64,000 nt of DNA. It comes from Microthrixaceae bacterium. GTDB lineage: Bacteria > Actinomycetota > Acidimicrobiia > Acidimicrobiales > Microtrichaceae. Below the pieces are notes generated by a model. It was given only the letters and a program-made list of their open reading frames with translations. It made no database searches and was not told where the DNA came from. Both the position numbers and the translations under genes were made by a program. Location: assembly GCA_027493675.1 (NCBI GenBank), contig JAOSKI010000023.1, positions 1 to 64,000 of the forward strand, read 5' to 3'. Shown here piece by piece: positions 1 through 10,840 of this stretch (position 1 is its first letter; every line of letters begins with the position of its first letter).

Positions 1-1305
1 CTACGTATTGCCATAAGGGTTAACCTGGTAACCGGGACACAAGACTCCAGCACCTAGCTGCACCTTGCCCTGTCGCTCGGGCGCTTCCGGTTGGTGACGA
101 CCCACACGTAGGTGCTGATGCCGGTGTTGTAGAAGAGCTGGTCGGGCAGCCCCGATGATGGCGTCGAGCCAGTCGTTCTCGATGATCCAGCGGCGGATCT
201 CGCTCATGCCCGAGCCGGCGTCGCCCGAGAACAGCGGCGACCCGTTGAACACCACCGCGAAGCGACTACCCCCATCCCCACGGGACGCATCTTCGAGATC
301 ATCCGCTGGAGGAACAGGATCTGACCGTCGGTCGTCCCTGAGCCCGGCACCGAACCGACCATCGAAACCGTGGTCGGTGTGCTCGGCCTTGATCGCCTTC
401 TCGATCGTCTTCCAGTCCTTGCCGAATGGCGGGTTGGCCAGCATGTAGTCGAACCGCTGGCCGGTGTGGCTGTCCTGGTGAACGAGTCGCCGAACACGAT
501 CCTCGACGCGCCCTGCCCCTTCAGGAGCATGTCGTTGCGGGCACACGGCGTATGACTCCGGCTGCAGCTCCTGGCCGAACAGGTGTAGCCGGGCCGTCGA
601 GCTGATCCGGCGGAGGTGGTCCTCGGCGACCGTGAGCATCCCGCCGGTGCCACACGCCGGTCGTACACGGTGAAGATCTTCGAGGGCACCTGCAGGCGGT
701 CGTCGTCGGCGAGGAGGACGTTCACCATCAGCTTGATCACCTCACGGGGCGTGAAGCGCTCGCCGGCCTCCTCGTTGGACCAGGTCTCGCCGTGACTCGG
801 ATGAGCTCCTCGTAGATGTGGCCCATCTCCAGATTCGACACAGCGTCGGGATGCAGATCGATCTCCGCGAACTGCTTGACGACCATGTACAGGATGTCGG
901 CCTCGGCCATCTTGTCGATTTGGGTCGGCAGACCGAATCGCCGAGTGCGTCGCGGCGTTCGGCGAGAAACCACGCACGTAGGCGTGGACGTTGGCGACGG
1001 ATGCTGTGCTGGTCCGCCAGCAGGCCTCGAGAACGTGAACCTTGGAGGCGTTCCAGAAGGGCTGGCCGGCGGCATGGGCGAGCACGTCGGTGGCGGCGTC
1101 CCACTTGTCGGAGCCCAGCTCGGTGAAGCCTTGGCCACGACCTTGTCCCTGGTGGGCTCCAGGACGCAGTCAAGGCGGCGCAGCACGCAGAACCGCAGGA
1201 TGACGTCCTGGTACTGGTGGCGCTTGTAGTGGTCGCAGGGTCCCTTCACTGACCAGATGAAGTTCGCTTCCTCCCCGCCGGCGGGCGCTGAGCTGCGTGC
1301 CGCAC
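1..1305 (-). CDS. hsdM: Type I restriction-modification methylase subunit HsdM, 3' truncated by window edge, frame-disrupted
   Basis: Modification subunit of a type I restriction system; with HsdS it methylates adenine at the recognition sequence using S-adenosylmethionine. The N-terminal signature around 1140-1275 reads EANFIWSVKG and later VLRRLDCVLEPT, typical of the HsdM helical domain. EEAGERFTPREVIKLMVNVL (near 720-780) is the start of the methylase domain, and the catalytic NPPF motif lies in YMLANPPFGKDW (near 420-450). These pieces fall in three frames, so at least three indels interrupt it. A possible ribosome site AAGGAG lies at 1319-1324 upstream of a GTG at 1305; the start is uncertain. 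HsdS and HsdR would be expected beyond position 1. Confidence 0.75.
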
Positions 1306-1444
1306 GGCGCCCGATTGACTCCTTGCTGCATCAACTGGTCTCCGGTTCCCATATCCGCCCCGTCCTGCGACCGACACCTCCTGCGGCACCCGAAGGGCTC
1401 GGAGAGCTGCCCGACGAATGTAGGCGGAGACCGAGCCGCCCGAG

Positions 1445-2452
1445 GTGACGATGGCTGATCCGGGGCCGGTGGCCAGAGCGGTGTTCAGGGTCGAGGGGAG
1501 CGTCGGGGACCTGAAAACCCAGCCCAGGAGGACCCAGTGCGGTACCCGATCGACCTGCCATCCACCCCACCACCACCGTCCGCCAGCCCCTGCGGCTCGA
1601 GCCCGTACTGCGGCCAGAGCCGACCGCCAGCGCGGCCATTGGGGCCAACCCCCACGGCAGCACCGCCGCCCTTCGCAGGCTGGTCAGGGAATGGTACAGA
1701 CTGGCGCGGTGCGCGAGGCTGCTGAGCTGCCGGTGGCTGCCGGGGACGTCCGAGCTCGCATGAGCTGCTGCCCAGCGCTACCGGGCCCCGAACGTTGGGG
1801 AGTACGAAGTCGACGCCGAACTGGAGGCGCCAGCGGGAGCTCGACGCCAACATCGAGCGTGCGGCGGAGGGCATCGCTCCTGGCCGAGCAGGCTTGAGGT
1901 CGAACGGGCACGTGCCGAGGAGCTCGGCGCTGCTGGACGAACGGCACCGGCTGCTCGGGGAGCTGACTGTCTCGGCCTGGAGATCAGGCTCAGACGCAGC
2001 TCCGACGCGCCGAACGGGCACTCGAGCTTGAGCGTGCCTCGGGCAGCCGAGCCGGACGTCCAGGGAGCGCCAGCGTCGAGGCCGAACCGTGAAGCTCCTC
2101 GTCGATCCTGACGCGCTCGAGGCGTTCAGCACCGACGCCCGTCGCCGCTACCTCTGGACTGGCTGGCGCTGCGCACCTGATCCTCGCCGAGCTGGACGGG
2201 ACCGACGCTGGCGATCTCCAGGGCCTGCCGGAAACGCGCCGACGGCGGAGCCCCGGCGAGGTGACCCGGAGCCGGCGCAGCGGTCCTTGCGGGTGTTCAT
2301 CGAGGAGGACCGCTAGCCCGAGTTCATCACGCTCTCACGCCGCAGCGGCCTGACCGTCGGCCGCTACCTCGGTCAGCTCGTCGAGGCAGCGGCGCACGAG
2401 ATCGGCTGGCGCACCACCCTGACCACCGCTGCCGGCGTTGGTAAGGGCTGAA
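1445..2452 (+). other. Frame-damaged coding-like stretch, unidentified
   Basis: No continuous gene is present, but coding-like plus-strand fragments can be read in changing frames. Around 1680-1750 a piece reads ALRRLVREWYRLARC; around 1800-2030 a Glu/Arg/Ala-rich piece (ELDANIERAAEG, later LLDERHRLLGELT) looks helical or coiled-coil; 2089-2316 starts VKLLVDPDALEAFSTDARRR. The last piece, up to the stop at 2452, reads SRRSGLTVGRYLGQLVEAAA, which resembles a ribbon-helix-helix or mobilisation-type fold, but I cannot assign it. It may be one or two genes of the element damaged by indels, or genuinely decayed. The stretch 1306-1444 shows nothing I can support. Confidence 0.3.
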
Positions 2453-2517
2453 CACGACCCTGACCACGTGCCTGACCACCGACCCCGGGCCGAGGAAGTC
2501 TTCGGATTTCTTCGGCG

Positions 2518-2733
2518 ATGCGGGTCCCTCCCGCGCTTGGGTTCACCGTGAAGCCGCCCCGATCCCGCTGGACCGCGCAAAGGCGCTGCCTGACGCCGAC
2601 GCCCGTCGGGGTCCGGACGCCTGCGGAGCCGCCGACGCTGACGCCTGAGCTTGCCCGAGTGCTCCTGCGGATCCTGCAGCGCGCTGACCGGGGTGGCGCC
2701 GTTCCCGAGGCCGGTGTCAGACCGACGGCGTAG
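2518..2733 (+). CDS. Small hypothetical protein upstream of the recombinase
   Basis: A 71-residue open frame. Its C-terminal half (LTPELARVLLRILQRAD) looks like a short amphipathic helix; the N-terminal half is Pro/Arg rich and unconvincing. It ends 11 bases before the recombinase start, consistent with co-transcription. I recall similar short leader genes before actinobacterial serine integrases, but this is a weak inference. The function is unknown, and it could be the last part of a longer frame-broken gene. Confidence 0.3.
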   Translation: MRVPPALGFTVKPPRSRWTAQRRCLTPTPVGVRTPAEPPTLTPELARVLLRILQRADRGGAVPEAGVRPTA

Positions 2734-2744
2734 CGTCCTGAGAC

Positions 2745-4390
2745 GTGAAGCGCTTTCGCGTTCTACGGCCGGGTGTCCACGGAGGACCAGCAGGACCCGA
2801 CCTCGTCGCGCAACTGGCAGCTCGCCCGCTCCCGCCAGGTCCTCGAGTCCGACGGCGGCGAGGTCGTGGCCGAGCTCTTCGACATCGGCCAGTCCCGCTC
2901 ACTCCCGTGGAAACGCCGACCGGAAGCCTCCCGCCTGCTCGACACCTTCCGCGACCCTGATCGGGGCCTTTGACGCGGTCGTCATCGGTGAACCGCAGCG
3001 AGCGTTCTACGGCAACCAGTTCGGGCTCACCTTCCCGGTGTTCACCCACTTCGGCGTCGAGCTGTGGGTGCCCGAGGTCGGCGGCGTTCCATCGACCCCG
3101 GCTCGAAGCCCACGACCTGGTCATGTCGCTCTACGGAGGGATGAGCAAGGGCGAACGCACCCGCATCAAGACCCGCGTCCGCTCGGCGATGGCATCTCAG
3201 GCCGCGATCGAAGGCCGCTTCCTCGGCGGGCGCCCGCCATACGGCTACCTCCTCGGCGACGCCGGCCCCCATCCCAACCCCTCCAAGGCAGCGAACGGCC
3301 AGCGCCTCCGCCGCCTCGAGGTCGACCCTGATCGCCGGCCCCGGTCGTGCAGCGCATCTTCGACGAGCTCTGCGCCGGATCAGGGCTCCAGACCATCGCG
3401 CCCGGCCTTCAACCGCGACGGCATCCTCTCCTCCTCCACGACCCCGTCCGCAACCCGCACCCGCGCCACCGGGCGCGGCCGATGGGCCAAGACCGCCGTA
3501 CGGGCCATCATCGCCAACCCCCGCTACACCGGCTTCGAGATCTGGAACAAGCAACGCAAGGACGAAGTCCTCGTCGATGTCGACGATGTCGCCCTCGGCC
3601 ACCAGACCGTCATGCGCTGGAACGACACCAGCGAGTGGATCTGGTCTCCCGAGCCGATGCACGACGCCATCGTCACCGGGGAGCAACTCGACGCCGCCCA
3701 GGCCATGTTCTCCACGCCCAAGCGCCGACCGCCCCGCCAACCAGTGGAAGGACGCCACTACCTGCTCGGCGGGCTGCTGCACTGCGACATCTGCGGCCGG
3801 CGCATGCAGGGCCAGTGGAACCACGGCACCGCCTACTACCGCTGCAAGTACCCCACCGACTACCCCGAGCCCAACGGCGGCCACTCCCGCAGCGTCTCGC
3901 GTCCGAGAAGCCGCCGTCACCCCCGGTCTCGACCAGTGGCTCGCCCAGCTGTTCGACGACGACCACATCGAGCGAACCTGCCAGACCTCGCCGGCGTGTC
4001 CGAGCCGGACCCGGAGAACATCGAGCGCGAGGAACGGCTGCGGGCCGGGATCGCCGACTGCGACCGACGCATTACGAAGTACCACCAGCTCCTCGACCAT
4101 GACGTCGACCGGCGCTCGCCGCCTCGTGGATCACCGAGGCCCAGCGCGAGCGCCGAGGACACGAATCACAGCTCGGCCAGCAGATCCCCGGCGAGCAGCT
4201 CAGCCCAACCAGGTCAAGGCACTCGTCCGTCACTGCGGACATCGTCGGCGCACTCGCCGAGGCCGACCTGACCGACAAGGCCGATCTCTACCGGGAGCTC
4301 GGCGTCACGCTGCGCTACGACTCCAGCGGCACCATCGCCGTGCAGGCTCAACCCCGTGGGGTAACCGTGCGTGTCGGAGGGGGGACTTGA
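2745..4390 (+). CDS. Large serine recombinase (integrase), several frame shifts
   Basis: Site-specific serine recombinase expected to integrate or excise the element. The N-terminal resolvase domain starts FAFYGRVSTEDQQ, whose RVST serine is the expected nucleophile, and continues with the IGEPQRAFYGNQF and SLYGGMSKGERTRIKTRV segments. The recombinase domain includes GRFLGGRPPYGY and ANPRYTGFEIWNKQ. A zinc ribbon follows (CDICGRRMQGQW then YYRCKYP), then a coiled-coil C-terminus. Total length near 548 residues is usual for large serine integrases. The GTG start at 2745 needs one extra T in the TTT at 2754-2756 removed to join the catalytic frame; further frame changes occur near 2970, 3090, 3345, 3900 and 4110-4210. 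The stop at 4388-4390 lies inside tRNA-Leu. Confidence 0.85.
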
Positions 4391-4454
4391 ACCCCCACGC
4401 CCTTGCGGGCACTAGCCCCTCAAGCCAGCGAGCCTGCCAATTCCGCCACCTGAC
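4372..4454 (-). tRNA. tRNA-Leu(GAG)
   Basis: Read on the minus strand it has a leucine-type D arm (GGCGGAATTGGCAGGC), anticodon stem CTGGC/GCTAG with loop TTGAGGG giving anticodon GAG, the long variable arm of class II tRNAs (TGCCCGCAAGGGCG), and a T arm GGGGG-TTCAAGT-CCCCC. The discriminator is A and CCA is not encoded. The acceptor stem as written pairs imperfectly (5' GTCAGGT against 3' CTCCGAC), either from an indel or because element integration replaced the 3' half. The serine recombinase overlaps its 3' end by 19 bases, so this is the likely attachment site. Confidence 0.85.
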
Positions 4455-4580
4455 GTGGCGCCCATAAAGCTGTGAAGCGAGGGGTCTGACTAGCGCGGTT
4501 TCAACATCCCTCCCAAGGCGGCGCGACCTGCCCGGCACCATGCGACAAACCGAGCCTCCCACCCATCCAAAGGAGCTGCC

Positions 4581-5068
4581 ATGTCCGGATTCGACACCTT
4601 CATCCTCTTCGCCGCCGAGTACTCGGACCTCAGTGCCGCAGAGGAGGACTACGAGACCGTCAAGGCGATCTACTACGACCTCGACCTCGTAGACACCTTC
4701 GATGCCGCCGTCATCGAGAAGCGACCTGACGGCAAGGTGAAGATCGTCAAGAAGCACGAGGAGCCCCTGCGTGTCGGCGCATGGGTCGGCGGCGGACTCG
4801 GCCTTGCGGTCGGAGCCGCGATCGCTCTGTTCCCTGCTGCGGCCATCGGAGCTGGGCTCTCGCCGGAACGACTGCCGGCGGGGCTGCGCTGGGCGCTCTG
4901 GCCGGTCACGCAGCAGGCGGACTCCCCCGCGATGACCTCAGGGAGCTGGGCGAGGCACTCGACACCGGTGATGCAGGGCTCATCGTCGTGGCCGCCGTCG
5001 ACATGCAGGGGCGCGTAGACGATGCCATCAAGCGGGCGAACAAGCTGATCACCAGCAGATCAAGCTGA
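4581..5068 (+). CDS. DUF1269-like small membrane protein
   Basis: About 160 residues after correcting one frame change near 4855. The N-terminal half (MSGFDTFILFAAEYSDLSAAEEDYETVK, then DAAVIEKRPDGKVKIVKKHEEP, broken here for length) is a soluble domain typical of the DUF1269/COG4803 family. A Gly/Ala-rich membrane hairpin follows (GAWVGGGLGLAVGAAIALFP and GGAALGALAGHAAGG). The C-terminus (GLIVVAAVDMQGRVDDAIKRA) is soluble again. The ATG at 4581 has a good AAAGGAG ribosome site. It stands alone between tRNA-Leu and the minus-strand ppk2, and no function is known for the family. Confidence 0.7.
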
Positions 5069-5161
5069 CCAGAAGCAGCTCGACAAGGAGCCCAAGGAAG
5101 CCGAGAAGGAAGCAGCGAGGACTGACAACCGGCGCCGAGCACTGAAGCCGCGCGTGCCGGG

Positions 5162-6070
5162 TCACCCAGGGACCAGCGGCGGGATGTCGGTCATCGTCAT
5201 CACCGCCGAAGCCGGCTGGACCACGAGCGGGTCGGGAGCCCTGGCGACGCCCGGGTCCTTGTGCTCGTAGTCGATCGAGTGCACCACGTGGCGGATGGAT
5301 TCGAGCCGTGCGCGTTCTTCTCGTTGGAGTTGATCACGATCCACGGAGCTGCGTGGCTGTCGGTGTGGATGAGCATCGCATCGCGGGCCCGGGTGTACTC
5401 GTCCCACTTGCCGAGCGATGCTTCGTCCACAGGCGAGTACTTCCACTGCCTGAGCGGGTCGTCCTTGCGTGCCTCGAACTCGCCGCCTGGTTCACCCTGG
5501 AGACGGTGAACCAGAACTTGAACAGGTGGGTGCCTGATTCCACCAGGCTCCGCTCGAAGCCGGGTGCCTGCCGGAAGAACTCGCCGTACTGATGGGGCGT
5601 AGAACCCCATGACTATTCCCGACACCCGCCCGGTTGTACCAGGACCGATCGAAGAAGACGATCTCGCCGGCGGTCGGCAGGTGGGGCCACATAGCGCTGG
5701 AAGTACCACTGGCCACGTTCTGTCTCGTCGGGCTTGGTGAGAGCGACCGTGCGCGCCCCACGTGGGTTGATGTTCTCCGTGAAGCGACGGATCGCCGCCC
5801 TTGCCAGCCGCATCGCGGCCCTCGAAGATGACCACGATCCGGTCACCGCTGTTTTTGACCCACTGCTGCAGCTTCAGCAACTCGATCTGCAGGTCCCGAA
5901 GCTCGGTCAGGTAGACCTTCTTCTTGATCTTCTCGGCATGGGGATGTGCGTCCTCCATGTGGGAGATGGTGAGGTCACCAGGATCGACCGTCTCGTTGTC
6001 CAACCGCACGATCGGTACAGCCCGCGTGTCCACCCCCGTCGAAGGTGATCCGCTCTTCGTCCTTTGTCAC
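5162..6070 (-). CDS. ppk2: Polyphosphate kinase 2 (PPK2), frame-disrupted
   Basis: PPK2 transfers phosphate between polyphosphate and nucleotides in the cytoplasm. The Walker A-like motif is [14 protein letters not shown], followed by [20 protein letters not shown], the Walker B region [15 protein letters not shown], the lid segment [12 protein letters not shown], and [20 protein letters not shown] with WIVINSNEK near the end. These are spread over all three frames, implying six or so indels. The start is chosen at GTG 6070 ([12 protein letters not shown]) because GGACAGGGGG precedes it; one G in the run near 6037 must be removed to join the ATG-containing frame. It lies 112 bases downstream of secG. 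Total length near 300 residues is normal for the family. Confidence 0.85.
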
Positions 6071-6182
6071 GTCGGCCCCCTGTCCTTTCCAGTCGAAGAC
6101 CCCATACCGCGCCCGTGAATCAGAGTCCGACACTGAAAGACCGCCCGTGGGGCGACACGGAGTCCCCCGTCGGTCAGGGCGC

Positions 6183-6422
6183 TCAGGTGTCGAGGACCAG
6201 CGCCATGATCAGCGTGTTGAACGCGAACATGAGTGCGATCACCACCGTGATGCGATCAAGGTTCTTCTCCATCACGGTCGATCCCGCAGCCGACGCCCCG
6301 AGGCCGCCACCGAACATGTCCGACAGACCGCCGCCTTTGCCCGAGTGGATCAACACCAAGAAGATCAGCCCGATTCCGAGGGCGAACTGGAGGACCCAAA
6401 GGACGATCTCGATGATTCCCAC
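6183..6422 (-). CDS. secG: Preprotein translocase subunit SecG
   Basis: A 79-residue protein with two membrane segments (IIEIVLWVLQFALGIGLIFL and RITVVIALMFAFNTLIMALVL) joined by the Gly-rich SecG loop SGKGGGLSDMFGGGLG. SecG is the accessory subunit of the SecYEG protein-conducting channel. The gene is intact and lies 57 bases after tpiA, the common actinobacterial order tpiA-secG. Confidence 0.93.
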   Translation of the reverse strand: MGIIEIVLWVLQFALGIGLIFLVLIHSGKGGGLSDMFGGGLGASAAGSTVMEKNLDRITVVIALMFAFNTLIMALVLDT

Positions 6423-6479
6423 GGCTTCGGATGATAGTGGACGGAGCCGATCAGGCGGTACAGCGGACCGACGCGCCGC

Positions 6480-7261
6480 TCAGTGGTTGCGATACTGCAC
6501 GATCGCGGCGGAACTTCGTCGGCATTGAGTGACGCGCCGCCGACCAGCGCCCCGTCGATGTCGCTCTGACCCATCAGCTCCGCGATGTTGCCGGGCTTGA
6601 CCGAACCGCCGTACTGCACACGCACGCCGGCGGCAGCCTCGGCCCCGTGGACATCGCGAACCACGTCGCGGACCTTCGCGCACATGGCCTGCGCGTCCTG
6701 AGCCGGTGGCGGTCTTACCGGTGCCGATCGCCCAGATCGGCTCGTACGCGACCACCAGACCAGCGACCACAGCAGGCGACAACCCTGCGAGGCCATCGCG
6801 CACCTGCCCTCCACCTTCGCCTCGGCCGTTCCGCTCTCACGCTCGTCCAGCGTCTCACCACAGCACATGATCGGAACCATCTTGTTGGCGATCACCGCTT
6901 TGACCTTCTTGTTCACGCTCTCATCGGTCTCACCAAAGAGCTCCCGGCGCTCCGAATGCCCGACGATCACATACCCGACATCCAACTTGGCAAGCATCGC
7001 CGGAGCGATCTCGCCTGTGAACGCCCCCTTCTCCTCCCAGTGGCAGTTCTGTGCGCCCAGTCCGATCTTCATCTTGTCGCCCTCGATGAGCGTCTGGATG
7101 GAGCGGATGTCGGTGAAGGGTGGATGGACGGTCACCTCGACGGCCCGGTAGTCGTCGGACTCGAGGCGGTAATGGAGCTTCTGCACTGTCTGGATGGCCT
7201 CGAAGTGGTTGTGGTGCATCTTCCAGTTGCCACTGATGATCGGCTTGCGGGGATCCGCCAT
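6480..7261 (-). CDS. tpiA: Triosephosphate isomerase
   Basis: Interconverts dihydroxyacetone phosphate and glyceraldehyde 3-phosphate. The sequence shows the substrate lysine in [10 protein letters not shown] (residues 9-18), the catalytic histidine in [14 protein letters not shown], the catalytic glutamate in [14 protein letters not shown], and phosphate-binding [11 protein letters not shown] and [10 protein letters not shown]. The start ATG at 7261 follows GAAGGAG. Two frame changes near 6700-6810 and one near 6525 break the frame; the true end [12 protein letters not shown] stops at 6480. It lies downstream of pgk, whose frame continues into it without a stop (see findings). Confidence 0.93.
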
Positions 7262-7295
7262 GTCGACTCCTTCGTTGTCGGCTTCGTTCTCAGTG

Positions 7296-7345
7296 GTTCT
7301 GTGGGGGTGTGCGTGGCGCTGTGCGCCACGCACACCCCACAGAAC
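7296..7345. repeat. Dispersed palindrome, subfamily B copy 1
   Basis: A near-perfect inverted repeat: arm GTTCTGTGGGGGTGTGCGT plus GGCGC, a TGT loop, and the complementary arm ending CACAGAAC. The left arm carries one extra G, probably a homopolymer error. It lies between pgk and tpiA, which are transcribed in the same direction. A second copy in inverted orientation lies at 21522-21572. Confidence 0.85.
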
Positions 7346-7373
7346 GACCGCTTGTGCTCGGATCGGGTCTCCA

Positions 7374-8547
7374 TCATGACTGTAGGTCCCAACTCGGGAG
7401 GCCTGGCGTCCTACCGCGTTGGGTGCCGAGCGCAGGGCCGCCAAGCCGGGGAGGTCGCCCTGTTCGATCAGCTCCGGGGAGGCACCACCCCCGGTGGAGA
7501 TGTGGTCGACCTCGCCCGAGAGCCCGAACTGCGCGATCGCAGCCGCCGAGTCGCCACCGCCGATCACCGAGAACCCACGGGACTCGGCCACCGCCTCGGC
7601 CACGGCACGGGTGCCGGCCTCGAAGCGGGGGTCCTCGAACACACCCATCGGGCCGTTCCACAGGATGGTGCGCGCATCCCCGAGCACGTCCCCGAAGGCC
7701 GCAGCGGTACCGGGACCCACATCCAAGCCCATCCAGCCCTCCGGCAGCGACCGGCCGAAGTTGCGCACCTCCCCCCGGCCGACGGGTTCCCGATCTCCCA
7801 CCCCGGCCCAACCCCACGACGTCCTCGGGCAACAGCAGCCGGTCACCGAACTCGTCGAGGAGCGCCTTGCAGGTATCGACTCTGGTCGGCTTCGCACAGC
7901 GAGTCGCCGATGCCGTGGCCGAGCGCCTTGAAGAACGTGAAGCACATGCCGCCGCCGATCAGCACGGTGTCGGCCACGTCCAGCAGCGCTCGGATCACGC
8001 CCAGCTTGTCGGACACCTTGGCACCGCCTGTGATGGCTACGAACGGGCGCTTCGGGTGCTCACGAACTCCCGAGGAGGACCTCCACCTCCTTGGCCAGCA
8101 GGCGCCCGGCGGCCGACGCCAACGTGCGTGGCGGACCGACGATCGGCGCGTGCGCTCGGTGGGAGGCACCGAAGGCGTCGTTCACATACAGGTCGTGACC
8201 TTCGACCAGCCGTTGGACGAACCCCGGGTCGTCCGCGGTCTCCCCCGGGTCGAAACGCAGGTTGTCGAGCAGCTCTCACCCCGGGGGCCAGCTCACCCAG
8301 GCGCTCGCGCACCGGCTCCACCGAGAAGGCGGGATCAGGGGCCCCCTTGGGACGACCCAGGTGGGTGCAGGCGGTGACCCGTGCCCCGCGTTCCACAAGC
8401 CAGTTCAACGTGGGCAGTGCAGCGCGGATCCGCAGGTCGTCGGTGATCCTGCCGTCACGCACCGGCACGTTGAAGTCGGCGCGAACCAGCACCGACCGAC
8501 CCTCGACATCACCCAGATCCTCGAGCTCCGGCACTCCGAACTTCATG
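7374..8547 (-). CDS. pgk: Phosphoglycerate kinase, frame-disrupted
   Basis: Forms ATP from 1,3-bisphosphoglycerate in glycolysis. The N-terminus (ATG at 8547, [20 protein letters not shown]) leads into [12 protein letters not shown] and THLGRPKG of the substrate domain. The hinge and nucleotide domain show [47 protein letters not shown] and [17 protein letters not shown], ending near [16 protein letters not shown]. At least five frame changes lie between 7800 and 8290. The 3' end is uncertain: after the family's usual last residues one frame stops at 7374, while the main frame runs through into tpiA. AAGGAGTCGGC precedes the start. Confidence 0.9.
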
Positions 8548-8608
8548 CCGACTCCTTCTCCATGTCGACTCCTCGCTGTATCTGCATGCCCACGAGCCCC
8601 CCACCCCG

Positions 8609-8659
8609 CCAACTGAATGGGCTCACCCACCGCATCGGTGGCCCACACCCTTCAGTTCG
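8609..8659. repeat. Dispersed palindrome, subfamily A copy 1
   Basis: An imperfect inverted repeat between the gap stop and the pgk start. The arms share AACTGAA and CCACCG with mismatches between. The right arm read in reverse complement (CGAACTGAAGGGTGTGGG then CCACCG) is almost the same as the left arm of the copy at 51555. This identifies it as a diverged member of the subfamily with CGAACTG ends. Confidence 0.65.
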
Positions 8660-8696
8660 CTGAGGGGCGGAGCGCCATCCGGGGGCGGATCAGGCG

Positions 8697-9735
<1,039 letters not shown>

Positions 9736-9857
9736 TCATCTGGGGCCCTGATCAACAGGACCTCGTGACTATCCGACCAGATCTGCCCACCGTGTGCCAA
9801 TCGGCACGCGACGATCGGCCGCCTGGCGGCCCTGCACACGCGGGACCTCTGGTCGGT

Positions 9858-10840
9858 TCAGCAGGGCACTCGAACGATCGGCCCCAGTGCCCCGGCGAGG
9901 AGCTCGGGATCATGCGCGAGCCCGCCGGGACGTGCCAGGCGCACCGGTGCGGCGCCGACGACACCCTCGGCCCCACCGATCTGGTCGGGGTCGTAGAGCA
10001 CCACGTCGGGCACCACCCCGTGGCGGGACAGGGCCTCGACGTGTTCGGCTACGCCGTAGCCGTCGGTCTCGTGGACCTGCGGGTGAAGGTTGCACAGGTA
10101 GACCACCGGGGCACCGCTGCCTGCGAGGGCCTCCGCGATCCCAGGCACGACCACCGCAGCCAGCACCGAGGTGTACAGCGACCCGGGACCCAGCACGATC
10201 GCTGCGGCATCACCGATGGCGCAGAGCACCTCGGGAGGCGCAACCGGACAAGGCTGCAGGCGGACCCTTGTGACGCCCGGGGTGGCCGACACGGTCACCT
10301 GGCCCTCGACCACGGAACCATCGGTGGTCTCCGCCACCAGGTCCACCACGGTCGATGTGGCCGGCAGCACCGTCCCGTGCACGGCCAGGAGCTCCGAGAC
10401 CACCCCGAGTGCCGCCAGCAGGGCCCCTCAGACTCCTCCAACGCCGCCAGCAACAGGTTCCCGAAGGCGTGCCCGCGGAGCTCACCGGTACCGAACCGGT
10501 GCTCCATCAACTCGGTCAGCGCATCACGGCGGGTGGCGAGCGCACCTAGGCACTTGCGGATGTCCCCGGGTGCCGCCCGCGGCGCATCCGAGCGCAAACG
10601 TCCCGTGGAGCCGCCGTCGTCGGCCACCGAGACCACCGCCACCGGCCACACCGGGAGGAGTCGCAGGGCCCGTAACGTGCCTGCGAGGCCGTGCCCGCCA
10701 CCGATGGCGACCACGCTGGGCACACCGGCGACCCCAGGAGTCCGCACAGGAGCCCGGAGGTCGAGCGGCGTCCCACCGGAGTCCGAGCCTCCACCTGCCG
10801 ATGGGTCGCCGAGGTGCCCACCCATGCCGCCGGGGCTCAT
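9858..10840 (-). CDS. yvcK: YvcK/CofD-family regulator of carbon and cell-wall metabolism
   Basis: Member of the YvcK family that binds UDP-sugars and is needed for normal cell-wall synthesis under gluconeogenic growth in other bacteria. The N-terminal glycine-rich motif is SVVAIGGGHGLAGTLRALR, followed by VADDGGSTGRLR, GDIRKCLGAL and GHAFGNLLLAALEE. The middle has IVLGPGSLYTSVLAAVVVPGI, and PVVYLCNLHPQVHETDGY closes the fold. One frame change lies near 10430. It overlaps the rapZ stop by four bases (ATGA), so translation is coupled. The first 30 residues are low-complexity Gly/Ser and the real start could be further in. Confidence 0.9.

Larger units (their letters stand above)
1..4390. mobile_element. 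End of a putative integrative element at tRNA-Leu
   Basis: Inferred element end. The stretch carries a large serine recombinase whose 3' end overlaps the 3' end of tRNA-Leu(GAG), an unidentified frame-damaged stretch, and the HsdM subunit of a type I restriction-modification system at the window edge. Recombinase next to a tRNA 3' end with restriction genes as cargo is the usual layout of tRNA-integrated islands. The other boundary and attachment repeat lie outside the window, so the full extent is unknown. Beyond the tRNA, ordinary chromosomal genes begin. Confidence 0.55.

Noticed and set aside
7261-7374. A deliberate pgk-tpiA fusion as annotation
   Set aside because: tpiA has its own strong ribosome site and an extra G in the palindrome arm could create the open frame; kept only as a finding.
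6647-8377. A 576-residue plus-strand frame opposite tpiA and pgk
   Set aside because: It is antisense to two clearly recognised enzymes and shows no motif of its own; long antisense frames are expected in GC-rich DNA.
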